A DNA stretch of 64,000 nt from Myxococcales bacterium (GTDB lineage Bacteria > Myxococcota_A > Polyangia > Fen-1088): the NCBI GenBank assembly GCA_022184915.1, contig JAGTJU010000003.1, positions 682,001 to 746,000 of the forward strand, given 5' to 3'. How positions within the stretch are numbered: position 1 is the stretch's first letter; the number at the start of each line of letters is the position of its first letter. A program made the position numbers and the translations under genes. Below the pieces are notes generated by a model. The model saw only the letters and a list, made by a program, of their open reading frames with translations, searched no databases and was not told the DNA's origin. This document shows, one piece after another, positions 17,402 through 26,000 of this stretch.

Positions 17402-17821
17402 ATGGCCCATGCGGTTGCCCTGCAGCTAACGTTCCCGCGATGCGAGTCGGATGGTGTCACCCACACCCGTGATTGCGGATGCCCACGATGCGTCTGCCGC
17501 GAGCGAGCCAGCCTTCCGCCGCAAAGCCGCGGCCCCGAGGCGCTCGACAAGGCCCAGCAGGCGCTGGCCCGAATGAAGGAAAAACGGCGCGTGCGCGCGC
17601 TCAAGATGGAGCTAGCCCTCGCCGAGTCCGAGCGGCAAACCGAGCACCTGCTGGCAGCCCAGCAGGAGGTCTACGAGCGGGTGGCCCACGACGAAAGGCT
17701 CACGTCGTTGCTCCGCCTCAGGAAGGCGGGGGTGCCCTTTGGCGAAGCGCTCGCACGCATCGACGCCGAGACGCGCTTTCCCGCACGCCCGGTGCGCCCC
17801 GGGCCCGAAGGCGGAGGCTGA
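17402..17821 (+). CDS. small Cys-rich coiled-coil protein, unknown function
   Basis: A 139-residue protein. ATG 17402 has AAGGAG about 9 nt upstream. The N-terminal part has a cysteine cluster (TRDCGCPRCVCRE, with another Cys at residue 14) that could bind zinc. Residues about 45-90 are a charged helix likely to form a coiled coil (ALARMKEKRRVRALKMELAL), and the tail is Pro-rich. There is no signal peptide. I do not recognise the family. It is the first gene outside the repeat-bounded island. Confidence 0.6.
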   Translation: MAHAVALQLTFPRCESDGVTHTRDCGCPRCVCRERASLPPQSRGPEALDKAQQALARMKEKRRVRALKMELALAESERQTEHLLAAQQEVYERVAHDERLTSLLRLRKAGVPFGEALARIDAETRFPARPVRPGPEGGG

Positions 17822-17993
17822 GCGCCCCCTCCGGGCCGGTAAGGTGCGCAGCTCGCTGGCCAACTTTGGGCTCTGCGGTAGGCTGGGGGCACGTGAAACG
17901 TGGGCGTAGCAAAATCAATGACTTAGACGCCTTTGGCCGGAAGACGCCCGCGCCCCTTCGCCTCGAAGTCGCGCCCGCCCGAGAGTGCCTGGC

Positions 17994-18932
17994 ATGAGCT
18001 GGCTCAGCGAGAGGGTGCGGGCCACGCCGCGCGCCGCCCTTGGGGGCACCCTGGCAGGTATCGTCCTCTTCCTGGTGGTGGCCGCTGCCACCTTCGGCAT
18101 CCGGCCCGAGCAGGTGGGGGTATGCCTGCTCGTGCTTTTCGCCCTCGTCTACAGCCCGGGCAGCCGGCGCTTCCTGCTGGGCATTTTGCCCTTCGTCATC
18201 TTGGGGGTGGTGTTCGATTTGTCGCGGCTCTTGAAGCCGCTTCTCGAGCTGGTCACCGTGCACGTCAAAGAGCCCTATGCCTTCGACAAGGCGCTGTTCG
18301 GGATCTCGAGCGCAGGGGGAACGTTGACCCCGAACGAGTTCTTTCGGCTGCACCACGCGCCCTGGCTCGACTTCGTGACGGGCCTGGCCTACATCGCCTA
18401 TCTCTACGAGGCGATGGGCTTTGGGCTTTATTTGGCTGTCTTTCGCCGCACTTCAGACGGACGGCGCTTGTTGGCGCGCTTTGGGTGGGTGTTCCTGGGA
18501 GTAAACCTCATGGGCTTTGCCACCTACTACATCTACCCGGCGGCCCCTCCCTGGTATGTCGAGCTGCACGGCTTTGGGCCTGTGGATCTAACCACCCCTC
18601 CCCACGCGGCCGCCGCCCTCAGGTGGGACGAACTCACGGGCATTCCCTACTTTCAGCACTTTTACGCGCGTGGGGCCTCGGTGTTCGGCGCCATCCCGTC
18701 GCTGCACGCCGCCTACCCGCTCATCGTGTTCTTCTACGCCCGCGAACTTGGCAAGCGGTGGCTGACCATCGCCACCTTCGCGTTCTTCTGCTTGGTGTGC
18801 TTCTCCGCGGTCTACCTGCAACACCACTACATCCTCGACGTGGGCGTAGGTGCCCTCTACGCGGTGGTGGGCTGCCTCGTCGAGCGGCTGGTCACGCGCC
18901 GCTTTTTTCCCCGCGCCGCCTTCGCCGCCTGA
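17994..18932 (+). CDS. PAP2-superfamily membrane enzyme, Aur1/inositolphosphotransferase-like
   Basis: A 312-residue polytopic protein with about six membrane helices. PAP2 motifs of the Aur1/IPC-synthase type are present: YYIYPAAPPWY, then GAIPSLHAAYP (His about 238) and QHHYILDVGVG (His about 278, Asp about 282). In fungi this subgroup transfers inositol phosphate to ceramide; in bacteria it includes lipid phosphatases and phosphotransferases acting at the outer leaflet. A sphingoid-forming PKS operon begins a few kb downstream on the other strand, so a lipid head-group role is attractive but inferred. ATG 17994 is preferred; GTG 17985 is possible. Its 3' end overlaps the convergent gene by 41 bp. 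Confidence 0.82.
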   Translation: MSWLSERVRATPRAALGGTLAGIVLFLVVAAATFGIRPEQVGVCLLVLFALVYSPGSRRFLLGILPFVILGVVFDLSRLLKPLLELVTVHVKEPYAFDKALFGISSAGGTLTPNEFFRLHHAPWLDFVTGLAYIAYLYEAMGFGLYLAVFRRTSDGRRLLARFGWVFLGVNLMGFATYYIYPAAPPWYVELHGFGPVDLTTPPHAAAALRWDELTGIPYFQHFYARGASVFGAIPSLHAAYPLIVFFYARELGKRWLTIATFAFFCLVCFSAVYLQHHYILDVGVGALYAVVGCLVERLVTRRFFPRAAFAA

Positions 18933-21276
18933 ACAGGCTCACGCTCAGCCCAAGGCCCACGAGGCCAGGTAAGAGAGCGCTGCCCGGAGCGCGGCCGGCC
19001 AGCGATTCAGGCTGGAGGAAGCAGCTGCCGCCGGGGTCGCTGTCGCACGCGTCGCCGAGGCCGTCATTGTCCCGATCCCGCTGACGCGAGTTCGTGCGGG
19101 TGGGGCAGTTGTCGCAGATGTTGGCGGTGCCGTCTTGGTCGACGTCCTGGCAGGCGTCGCCCACCCCGTTGCGATCGGCGTCTTCCTGCAAGGGGTTGTA
19201 GTGCTCGGGGCAGTTGTCCTCGGTGTCGATGAACCCGTCAGGCTGAGGCGCGCCGTTGCAGGCGGCATCCGTATCGCCGAGCTTTTCGGGGTCGACGAAC
19301 CCGAAGCGAATGAACTCGATGTCCACGTCGAACGCGGGCGCCGTCGACGGCACGAAGGTGAAGCCATCGAAGTCATTGCCGGCGTAGCCCGGGACCTTCG
19401 ACAGATCGGCGGAATAGGTGTGCCAGCGGCCATCGGGGATGAGGAAGCTCGACGGCTCCGAGGGCAGGCGGATGGCAACGCCGCCCGGCAGCTGCAGGAG
19501 GGCCTCGGCGCGGGGGGGACCATCGGTCGGCAGGCGTAGGCGCACCGCCAGGGCGTTGATCGCGCCCGGTGTGTCCAGCTTGCCCTTGATGCGCAGCGGG
19601 AGCTGGTTTTCATGGGGGGAAAACTGCAGCGCTCCCGTGGCCCCGGGTGTTTGCAGGACCCGTGCGAAGCTGTTGATGGCGGGCTCGCCCGGCGTCGCCA
19701 AGGGGCCGGGGAATTGGACCTGCAAGCCGCCTGTGGGCACGAAGGTGCGCGCGTCGTCGAGCGGCTGGCCGAACTCCCAGTAGGGCGAATCGTCGAAGCT
19801 GGCGTCGGCCGTGGTGACCATGCGCCCCCGGTAGCTCGTGAGCATGTAGTAGTACGCGTTCCAGGCGCGGCGCCAGCGCTGCATGTACGCGAGCTGCTGC
19901 GCGGACTCGGAAGGTGCGTTCGGCTTTGTCACCACCACCCACATCTGCCGGTGGGTGTGGGGCGCCACGCTGAAGTCCGGGTCGCGGCCGCCTTCTTGTC
20001 CCAGGATCGATCGCACGGGGTCGAAGAGGCGGTCGCTGTCGGTGATGCGGGTGCCGGTTTCGGTGCCGTCGTCGGTGTCGCGCAGCTGCACGGCCACGTC
20101 GGACAGCTGCCCGAAGCGGGTGATGGCGCCCGCGAACGAGAACCCGAAGAGCTCGTCGAGCCTCGCCGTGAGCGGGTTGACCGTGTCCTTGCCGTCTTCG
20201 TTTTTGAACGAGTAATCTGGAATCGGATCGAGCTCAGCCGCGGGAAGAAGACCCATCAGGTAAAGCTCGATGGGGTGAAAGCGCGACAACGATTCGCCCT
20301 GGTAGGGCGGTGAGGCCGCCCAGAAGGGACTCGGAAGGGTGGTTTGGGCCGTGCCATCGCCGTTGAGGCGCCAGCGGTTGCCGCCCATGAGTGAGGTCTC
20401 GAAGTTCAGCAGCGAATTCCAGACATACCCAGGCTCGCCCCCCGTGGGCGTCGACTTGAAGCTGGACAGGTCGAAGAGCCCGGTCCGTCGCGGAATGGTT
20501 TGGCCAGGGGCGAGTGGACCCGCTTGCTCGAGCCTGCGCAGGATACGATCGTCGAGGCCCTCGACCTGCGGCCCGAACATCTGGGCGACGGCCGACGCGA
20601 GGGCCTGGTAGCCGTTGTGAAAGTCCCGGTAACAGACGGCGTCTGCGTTGCACTCGGGGTAGCTGAAGGCGTAGCCGGGAACCCCTGCGGGATCGGGATC
20701 GGGCCACTTTGCAAGTCCCGTGGGCGGGGGAACTTCGGGGGTGATGAACACGCCGAAGTTGGTGGTGCTGCCGGCCGCAATGTAGCCCACGAAAGGCTCG
20801 CTGCCGCGGGCGCCTCGGGGGATGCCGATGCCGTCCACCTCGTTGATGCGGTTGACCCTGAAGAACCAGGGGCCCACGCCCCCGCCGCTGCCATCGGGCC
20901 GGCGTTCGCGGGGAAAACCCGCGCCGAAGATGGCCATCGTATCCCACGTGGCCCTCACCCCGGCTTCGCGCAGGATCTGGGTGACGCGGTTATAGACCTC
21001 GCGCTCGGCAAGACCCTCACACACGGGCCGTGGTTTGTCCGTCAACCTCTCTTCGAAACAGTTTTCAGCCAGCGGCTTCTGGATGATGGTTCCACCCGTC
21101 TCCTCGAGCTGGTAGGTGGCGGCCCCATCCACCACGAAGATCTCGTCCTGGAAACAATCAACGCGCTTCGTTTCGGTGCACAGCAGGGCGGCAGGTACCG
21201 CGGCCAGCGCCTCACCCGGGGGCACGAAGAACGCGGGGGCAAAAACGACGGGTACCAGGAGCCTTCGCATCAGCAT
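18892..21276 (-). CDS. secreted protein with thrombospondin type 3 repeats and C-terminal sorting tail
   Basis: About 794 residues. The N-terminal signal peptide (MRRLLVPVVFAPAFF...) ends near ALAA; starts at 21276 or 21270 are both possible. The large central region carries GPWFFRVNRINEVDGIG and FHPIELYLMGLLP, a segment seen in uncharacterised myxobacterial secreted proteins, without a recognised catalytic motif. Near the C-terminus are TSP3 calcium loops (DTEDNCPEHYNPLQEDADRN, DQDGTANICDNCP, DRDNDGLGDACD). The protein ends with a hydrophobic helix and an Arg-rich cluster (SLFRRRRRRG), the layout of a surface-sorting tail. It follows the lipid operon with an 83-nt gap, so it may be co-transcribed. 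Confidence 0.8.
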   Translation of the reverse strand: MLMRRLLVPVVFAPAFFVPPGEALAAVPAALLCTETKRVDCFQDEIFVVDGAATYQLEETGGTIIQKPLAENCFEERLTDKPRPVCEGLAEREVYNRVTQILREAGVRATWDTMAIFGAGFPRERRPDGSGGGVGPWFFRVNRINEVDGIGIPRGARGSEPFVGYIAAGSTTNFGVFITPEVPPPTGLAKWPDPDPAGVPGYAFSYPECNADAVCYRDFHNGYQALASAVAQMFGPQVEGLDDRILRRLEQAGPLAPGQTIPRRTGLFDLSSFKSTPTGGEPGYVWNSLLNFETSLMGGNRWRLNGDGTAQTTLPSPFWAASPPYQGESLSRFHPIELYLMGLLPAAELDPIPDYSFKNEDGKDTVNPLTARLDELFGFSFAGAITRFGQLSDVAVQLRDTDDGTETGTRITDSDRLFDPVRSILGQEGGRDPDFSVAPHTHRQMWVVVTKPNAPSESAQQLAYMQRWRRAWNAYYYMLTSYRGRMVTTADASFDDSPYWEFGQPLDDARTFVPTGGLQVQFPGPLATPGEPAINSFARVLQTPGATGALQFSPHENQLPLRIKGKLDTPGAINALAVRLRLPTDGPPRAEALLQLPGGVAIRLPSEPSSFLIPDGRWHTYSADLSKVPGYAGNDFDGFTFVPSTAPAFDVDIEFIRFGFVDPEKLGDTDAACNGAPQPDGFIDTEDNCPEHYNPLQEDADRNGVGDACQDVDQDGTANICDNCPTRTNSRQRDRDNDGLGDACDSDPGGSCFLQPESLAGRAPGSALLPGLVGLGLSVSLFRRRRRRGEKSGA

Positions 21277-21359
21277 TGCAACTGCCTGAGCCGGGGGGTG
21301 ACCGAACGGCACGGAACGCCTCAGGAGCGACGGCGGCCGTGAAAACGAAGCTCAGGCTA

Positions 21360-22286
21360 TCACAACTGCGGCGTTGGCGGCGCGGCGGCCGTCGTTGCGG
21401 AGCTCGTGGGCAAAGCGCCGGTCTCGGGCACGCCCGCCGCGGCCGCGGGGATTCCGATATGCGCGACCGGATCTTCCATGATGCGTCGGGCGATCTTCAA
21501 GCTGGCGGCGCAATAAAACCCATCCGCCACCCGCTCGTCGAGGGTCCAGCGGGCCTCCAGGATGTCGCGGCTCACCGGCTGGTTTTTGCGGTCGAAGGTG
21601 GTTTCGCGCCGGGGGCTGCCCAGCACCGCGAACAGGCTGGCGGTGCCCTCTTCGTAAAGATGGTGGTAGGTGCGATCGAGGCCCACCGAGCCGAGGTTCG
21701 CCGCGAACATGCTGGTGTAGAGGGGATCGCCTTCGATCATGAACCGCGGCTTGAGGTTGAGTGTGTCCAGCCAGCGGAGCAACCGCATCAGACCCGACAG
21801 CAGCCAGCCGGGCAGCGCCATGGCCAACGCCAGCTCTTTGTCCACCGTGGAGCTCCTCGGGCCGCGGCCTTCCATGATGGCCGCGTTGATGCGATCCACG
21901 CACGCGGCGAAGGGCTCGACCGGCGGAAAATCGAGCTTGATGGTGACGAGGGGGGCGTCGTCCTTGAACGCCTTTTTCGCCGCGAAGGAGATGAACACGC
22001 CCTTGCGCCGATAGAGCCGCGCCCCCGAGACGAAACGGTTGAGCTCGGGGCGCTTGTGAAGGCCCTGGGCGCACGCCCAGATGAAGAGATGAAACAGCCC
22101 GGCGGGCAGCCGCTCGGGGCGGGCGCGGTTGAAGTCACGCAGCCAGGTGCGGGTCTTCGTGATGTCGTAGCTCTCTTCGTGGTAAATCGCGCTCTCGTTC
22201 CGGCCCCGCATCACGTACGGCAAGATCGTACGTACGGGGGTTTCCGTCTTGACGAGCTCGCCGTCGCAGCGTCGGAAGAGGGGCAT
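21360..22286 (-). CDS. CAT/E2-fold acyltransferase-like protein, catalytic His replaced
   Basis: A 308-residue protein resembling the catalytic domain of 2-oxoacid dehydrogenase E2/chloramphenicol acetyltransferase. Seen: ARLYRRKGVFISFAAKKAF, FMIEGDPLYTSMFAANLGSV and DERVADGFYCAASLK near residue 255. The last is the position of the HHxxxDG active-site motif, where the His is Glu here, so normal acyl transfer may be lost or changed. The tail is Ala/Pro/Thr-rich. It lies 13 nt after the hydroxylase in the PKS operon, so it could N-acylate the aminoketone product, or serve as a binding protein. Substrate not known. Confidence 0.7.
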   Translation of the reverse strand: MPLFRRCDGELVKTETPVRTILPYVMRGRNESAIYHEESYDITKTRTWLRDFNRARPERLPAGLFHLFIWACAQGLHKRPELNRFVSGARLYRRKGVFISFAAKKAFKDDAPLVTIKLDFPPVEPFAACVDRINAAIMEGRGPRSSTVDKELALAMALPGWLLSGLMRLLRWLDTLNLKPRFMIEGDPLYTSMFAANLGSVGLDRTYHHLYEEGTASLFAVLGSPRRETTFDRKNQPVSRDILEARWTLDERVADGFYCAASLKIARRIMEDPVAHIGIPAAAAGVPETGALPTSSATTAAAPPTPQL

Positions 22287-22299
22287 GTACGCTTCCGGG

Positions 22300-23016
22300 T
22301 CAGGGTGTCTCGGGCCGCCCCGTGGTGCGGAACACGTGGTCCATCCACGGGCAGCTCACACCAAAGCGCGTGGTGGGCGCCTTGAAGTGATGAACCATGT
22401 GCTCCCGGCGCAGCCAGCGGCCAAAGCGCGTACGGGGCACCCGGGCGTGCAGATACCAGTGGGTGGTGTCGTAGATGACGTAGCCCCCCACGAACCCCCC
22501 GAAAAAGGGATAAAGCCCCGTGGGCCCGAAAACGAGCCGGAAGAGCCCGTAGAAGATCGCCGCCAGAATGAGGCTGGCCCCCGGAGGGATCACGAGGCGG
22601 CTCGTGTCCCAGGGGTAATCGTGGTGCACCCCGTGCACGATGAAGTAGACGCGTTTGGTCTTGGGGCCTCTCACGGTGAGGTGGAAGAACAGCCGGTGTA
22701 GCCAGTATTCCAGCACCGTCCACCCCACATAGCCCGCCAGCAGAGCGCCGAGCGCCCCTGCCCACGAATAGCCGCCGCGGGTGAGGGCCAAGGCAAACGA
22801 AATCACCACCACCGGTCCGTACAGGATTGCCGGCGTGGCGGGGTGCACGCGGGAGAAGGTCTCGAGCAGCTCTGTCTCGAACATGCGCGTGCTGCCCTTG
22901 TGCACCTTGGGCAGCGGGCGGCCCGTGGGGTTCTGGAGGTCGGTGCGCTCCGGAGCTCCGCCCAGGCTGCTGGGATGAGCGGCGGTGGGCTCGGGGGGAG
23001 CGCTCGAGGGCATCAT
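22300..23016 (-). CDS. fatty acid 2-hydroxylase-type di-iron membrane hydroxylase
   Basis: A 238-residue membrane enzyme of the fatty-acid hydroxylase/sterol desaturase superfamily. The His clusters are complete and ordered: EYWLHRLFFH (H107, H112), HGVHHDYP (H128, H131, H132), HWYLH (H186, H190) and REHMVHHF (H206, H209, H210), between four hydrophobic segments. The spacing matches FA2H/Scs7, which 2-hydroxylate the acyl chain of ceramides. ATG 23016 overlaps the PKS stop (ATGA), so translation is coupled. In this operon it probably hydroxylates the chain made by the PKS or an attached fatty acid. The exact carbon cannot be told. Confidence 0.88.
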   Translation of the reverse strand: MMPSSAPPEPTAAHPSSLGGAPERTDLQNPTGRPLPKVHKGSTRMFETELLETFSRVHPATPAILYGPVVVISFALALTRGGYSWAGALGALLAGYVGWTVLEYWLHRLFFHLTVRGPKTKRVYFIVHGVHHDYPWDTSRLVIPPGASLILAAIFYGLFRLVFGPTGLYPFFGGFVGGYVIYDTTHWYLHARVPRTRFGRWLRREHMVHHFKAPTTRFGVSCPWMDHVFRTTGRPETP

Positions 23017-26000
23017 GGCTGTGATCCGGACGGCAGGGCGCTCGGCACACCGGCGGCCGGCCGTGCTGGGGTCGGTGGCATGAGGCGGTGCAGCTCTTCG
23101 GCAAGGATGTCCGCCGTGGTCCGCAGCTGCTCGTCGGTGTGGGTGACCGAGATGAAGAAGCGCAAGCGGGCCTGGTTCTCCTCGACCGCGGGGTAGAGGA
23201 TGGGCTGCACGTTGATCCCCCGCGCGAGCAGGGCCTGCGAGAGCTGCAAGCAGATGTAGGAATTGCCCACCACGCAGGGAATCACCGCAGAGCCCTCCGA
23301 GGGGCCGGTGTCGAGGCCGCGGGCACGGAGCAGCTCGAGGAAAGTGCGTGACTTCTCGCGCAGGCCCGTCACCAGCTCGGGGTGTTGCTCCATCAAGCGG
23401 ATCGCGGCCAGCGCTGCGGCCGCGTTCGGCGGCGAGATGCCGACGCTGTAGACGAAACCCGGAACCGTATAGCGGAGGTACTGCACCAGCCGGTGTGATC
23501 CGGCGATGTAGCCACCGCAGCTGGCAAACGACTTCGACAGCGTGCCCATCCAGAGGTCGACCTGGCTGCGGTCGACGTCGAAGTGCTCTCCCACGCCCCG
23601 GCCGGTTGCGCCCAGAACGCCGACCGAGTGAGCCTCGTCGACCAGGAGGAGCGCACCGTAGCGCTGCTTGAGCTCGATGATCTCGGCGAGGGGCGCGATG
23701 TCGCCATCCATGCTGTAAACGCCCTCCACCGCGATCAGGGCCCGTCGCACGCCGCCGCGCGTGTCGCGCAGGATCCGCTCCAGCGCGGCCACGTCGTTGT
23801 GGGGGAACGGCCGGCGTCGCGCGCCCGAGAGCTTCACCCCGCCCAGGATGCTGTCGTGGGCGAGGCTGTCATGGACCACGAAGTCCTCCGGGCCGAGGAG
23901 GTGGCCGAGCACGGAGACGTTCGTGGCGTGACCGCCCACCATCACGATGGCGTCCTCACAACCCAAAAGGCGCGCAAGCTCCGCCTCGAGATCGCTGTGC
24001 AGGGGCCTCTGGCCCGAGGCGATGCGGCTTGCCGAAACGGAAGAGCCGTAACGGTCCAGCGCCTCCTTCGCGGCGCGCGTGACCTCGGGGTGGCCCGAAA
24101 AACCGAGGTAGTTGTACGAGGAGTAATTGATGAGGGCCTGGCCGTCGATGGTGGCCGTGGCGGCGTTGACGCCCTCGTGCGAGCGGAAGTAGGGAATGGC
24201 GATGCCCATGGCTTTGGCCATCGCCATGCGCTGCTCGAGGTCCTTGACCTCGGGGAACTCTTCGATGCGGTGGTGCGCGCTCGGCACCACCAGGGCGGCC
24301 GGGGCCTGGACGGCGTGGCCGTGGCCGTTGGTCGCCTTGCCGTGGCCGTTGGTGTGTCCGTTGCTGGGCGCCGAGGGCCGTGCGGCCGAGGTGCCGAGGG
24401 CGATCTCCCGGGGCTCCGCCTCGAAGCCCCGCAGCTGCATGACCAGCGCGCCTGCGGCGTCGCGGACGTCCGCATCCCCGTGCAAGCGCCCGCCGTCGCT
24501 GCTCTTCGCCACGGCATGCACGGTGAGGGTCTCGTGGCCCTCGGGCATGCGGTGGAGCGCGAACTGCGCGAGGGACAGCGGCAAGCCGCCGCGGCGCAGG
24601 CGGGCCGCCGACCAAAACCCGAAGAGCTGAAGCACGCCGTCGAGCGCCGCCACGAGCGGGCTGCCGCCCTCGACCGGTAACGCCTTGACCTGCCCCACGA
24701 TGCTGGTGGCGCCGAGCCCCTGCACCTGGGTGATCGCCTGAAGCGCAGGACCGTGGAAGGTGCCCTCCGCGTAAAACTGCGCGATCGAGAGCTCTGCAGC
24801 GGCGAGGCCCCGATCCACCACCACGGGCGCCAGAGCGGGCGCTGGTAGGGCCAGCTGGGCGCGGAAGCCCACGCGCGGACGGTGATCGAGCCGCACCACC
24901 GAAAGGCTGGCGCCGTCGTCACCAGGACGGGCATCGAGAGACACCTGCAAGGTGGCGGTGGGGCCTTCCAGGACCACGCCCTCCACCACGGTGATGTGGC
25001 TCAGGTCGAGCGGCGCCCCGTGACCGTGGGCCCGCGCAGCCTCCACCATCCAATCCACGGCGCCGGCCAGGGGCAGCACCGGCCGCGCGGCGATCACGTG
25101 GTGGGCCAGGTAGCCCGGGCTGTCGACGCTCACGGTCCGAACGAAGCTGCGCCGCTGTCGGGCGCCTGTGGGTGCGGCCCCCAGCACGAGCGCGCCGCTG
25201 TCACCGCGGGCTGCCAGGGCCTCGAGCACCGCGGGCAAGCCTTCGGCGTCGCTCAAAAACCGGACACGGGCCGCGAGCGCTTTGCGGGCCGGCTCGGACA
25301 GAGCCTCGACGAGGCCCCCGCCTTCCCAGGGTGGTAGCTCGAGCACCGTCGTGCGCACCGCGGGCCGCGCGACGTGAAAGCCTGCGAGCAAGGGGGCCAG
25401 ACCCGCATTCGCCGCGGCGTAATCGGTTTGGTGCGTGTTGCCGAAGCGCCCCGCCCAGGAGCCCAGGGCCACGAACGAGGTGAGCGGTTGGTGCTGGCAA
25501 GCGAGCCAGAGGTTCTGGGCGCCCACGAGCTTCGTGCGCAGCACCTCACCCGCCTCCGTGGCGCTCTTGGCGGCCACGGGAGCATCGTGCGCCACACCGG
25601 CCGCGTGCACCACGAGCTCTACGGGTCCAAGGTGGGAGGCCACCTGCTGCACGGCCGCAGCCACGGCGCTTGGGTCGCGCACGTCGCAGGCCAGATAGAG
25701 CGCTTGGCCGCCCAGGGCTTCGAGCTCGGCGACGAAAGCCGTAACTTTCGGATCGGAGGCGGGCCTGCGTCCCAGCAGCGCCACGCGGGCGCCGGCTTGG
25801 CTGACGAGCGCGCGGGCGATCTTGGCGCCGAGACCGTGGGCGCCTCCCGAAACGAGTGTCACCTGGCCGAGGGCAGGCCCCTGCGGACTGAGAGGTTCAG
25901 GTGAAGGTACGAGCGCGGCGGCGAAGCGGGCGGGAAGGCCCTGGGCGTCGGCCGTGAGGCGCACGTCGGGGTCGAGCGCGCCTGCCTGCAGCTCTGCCAG

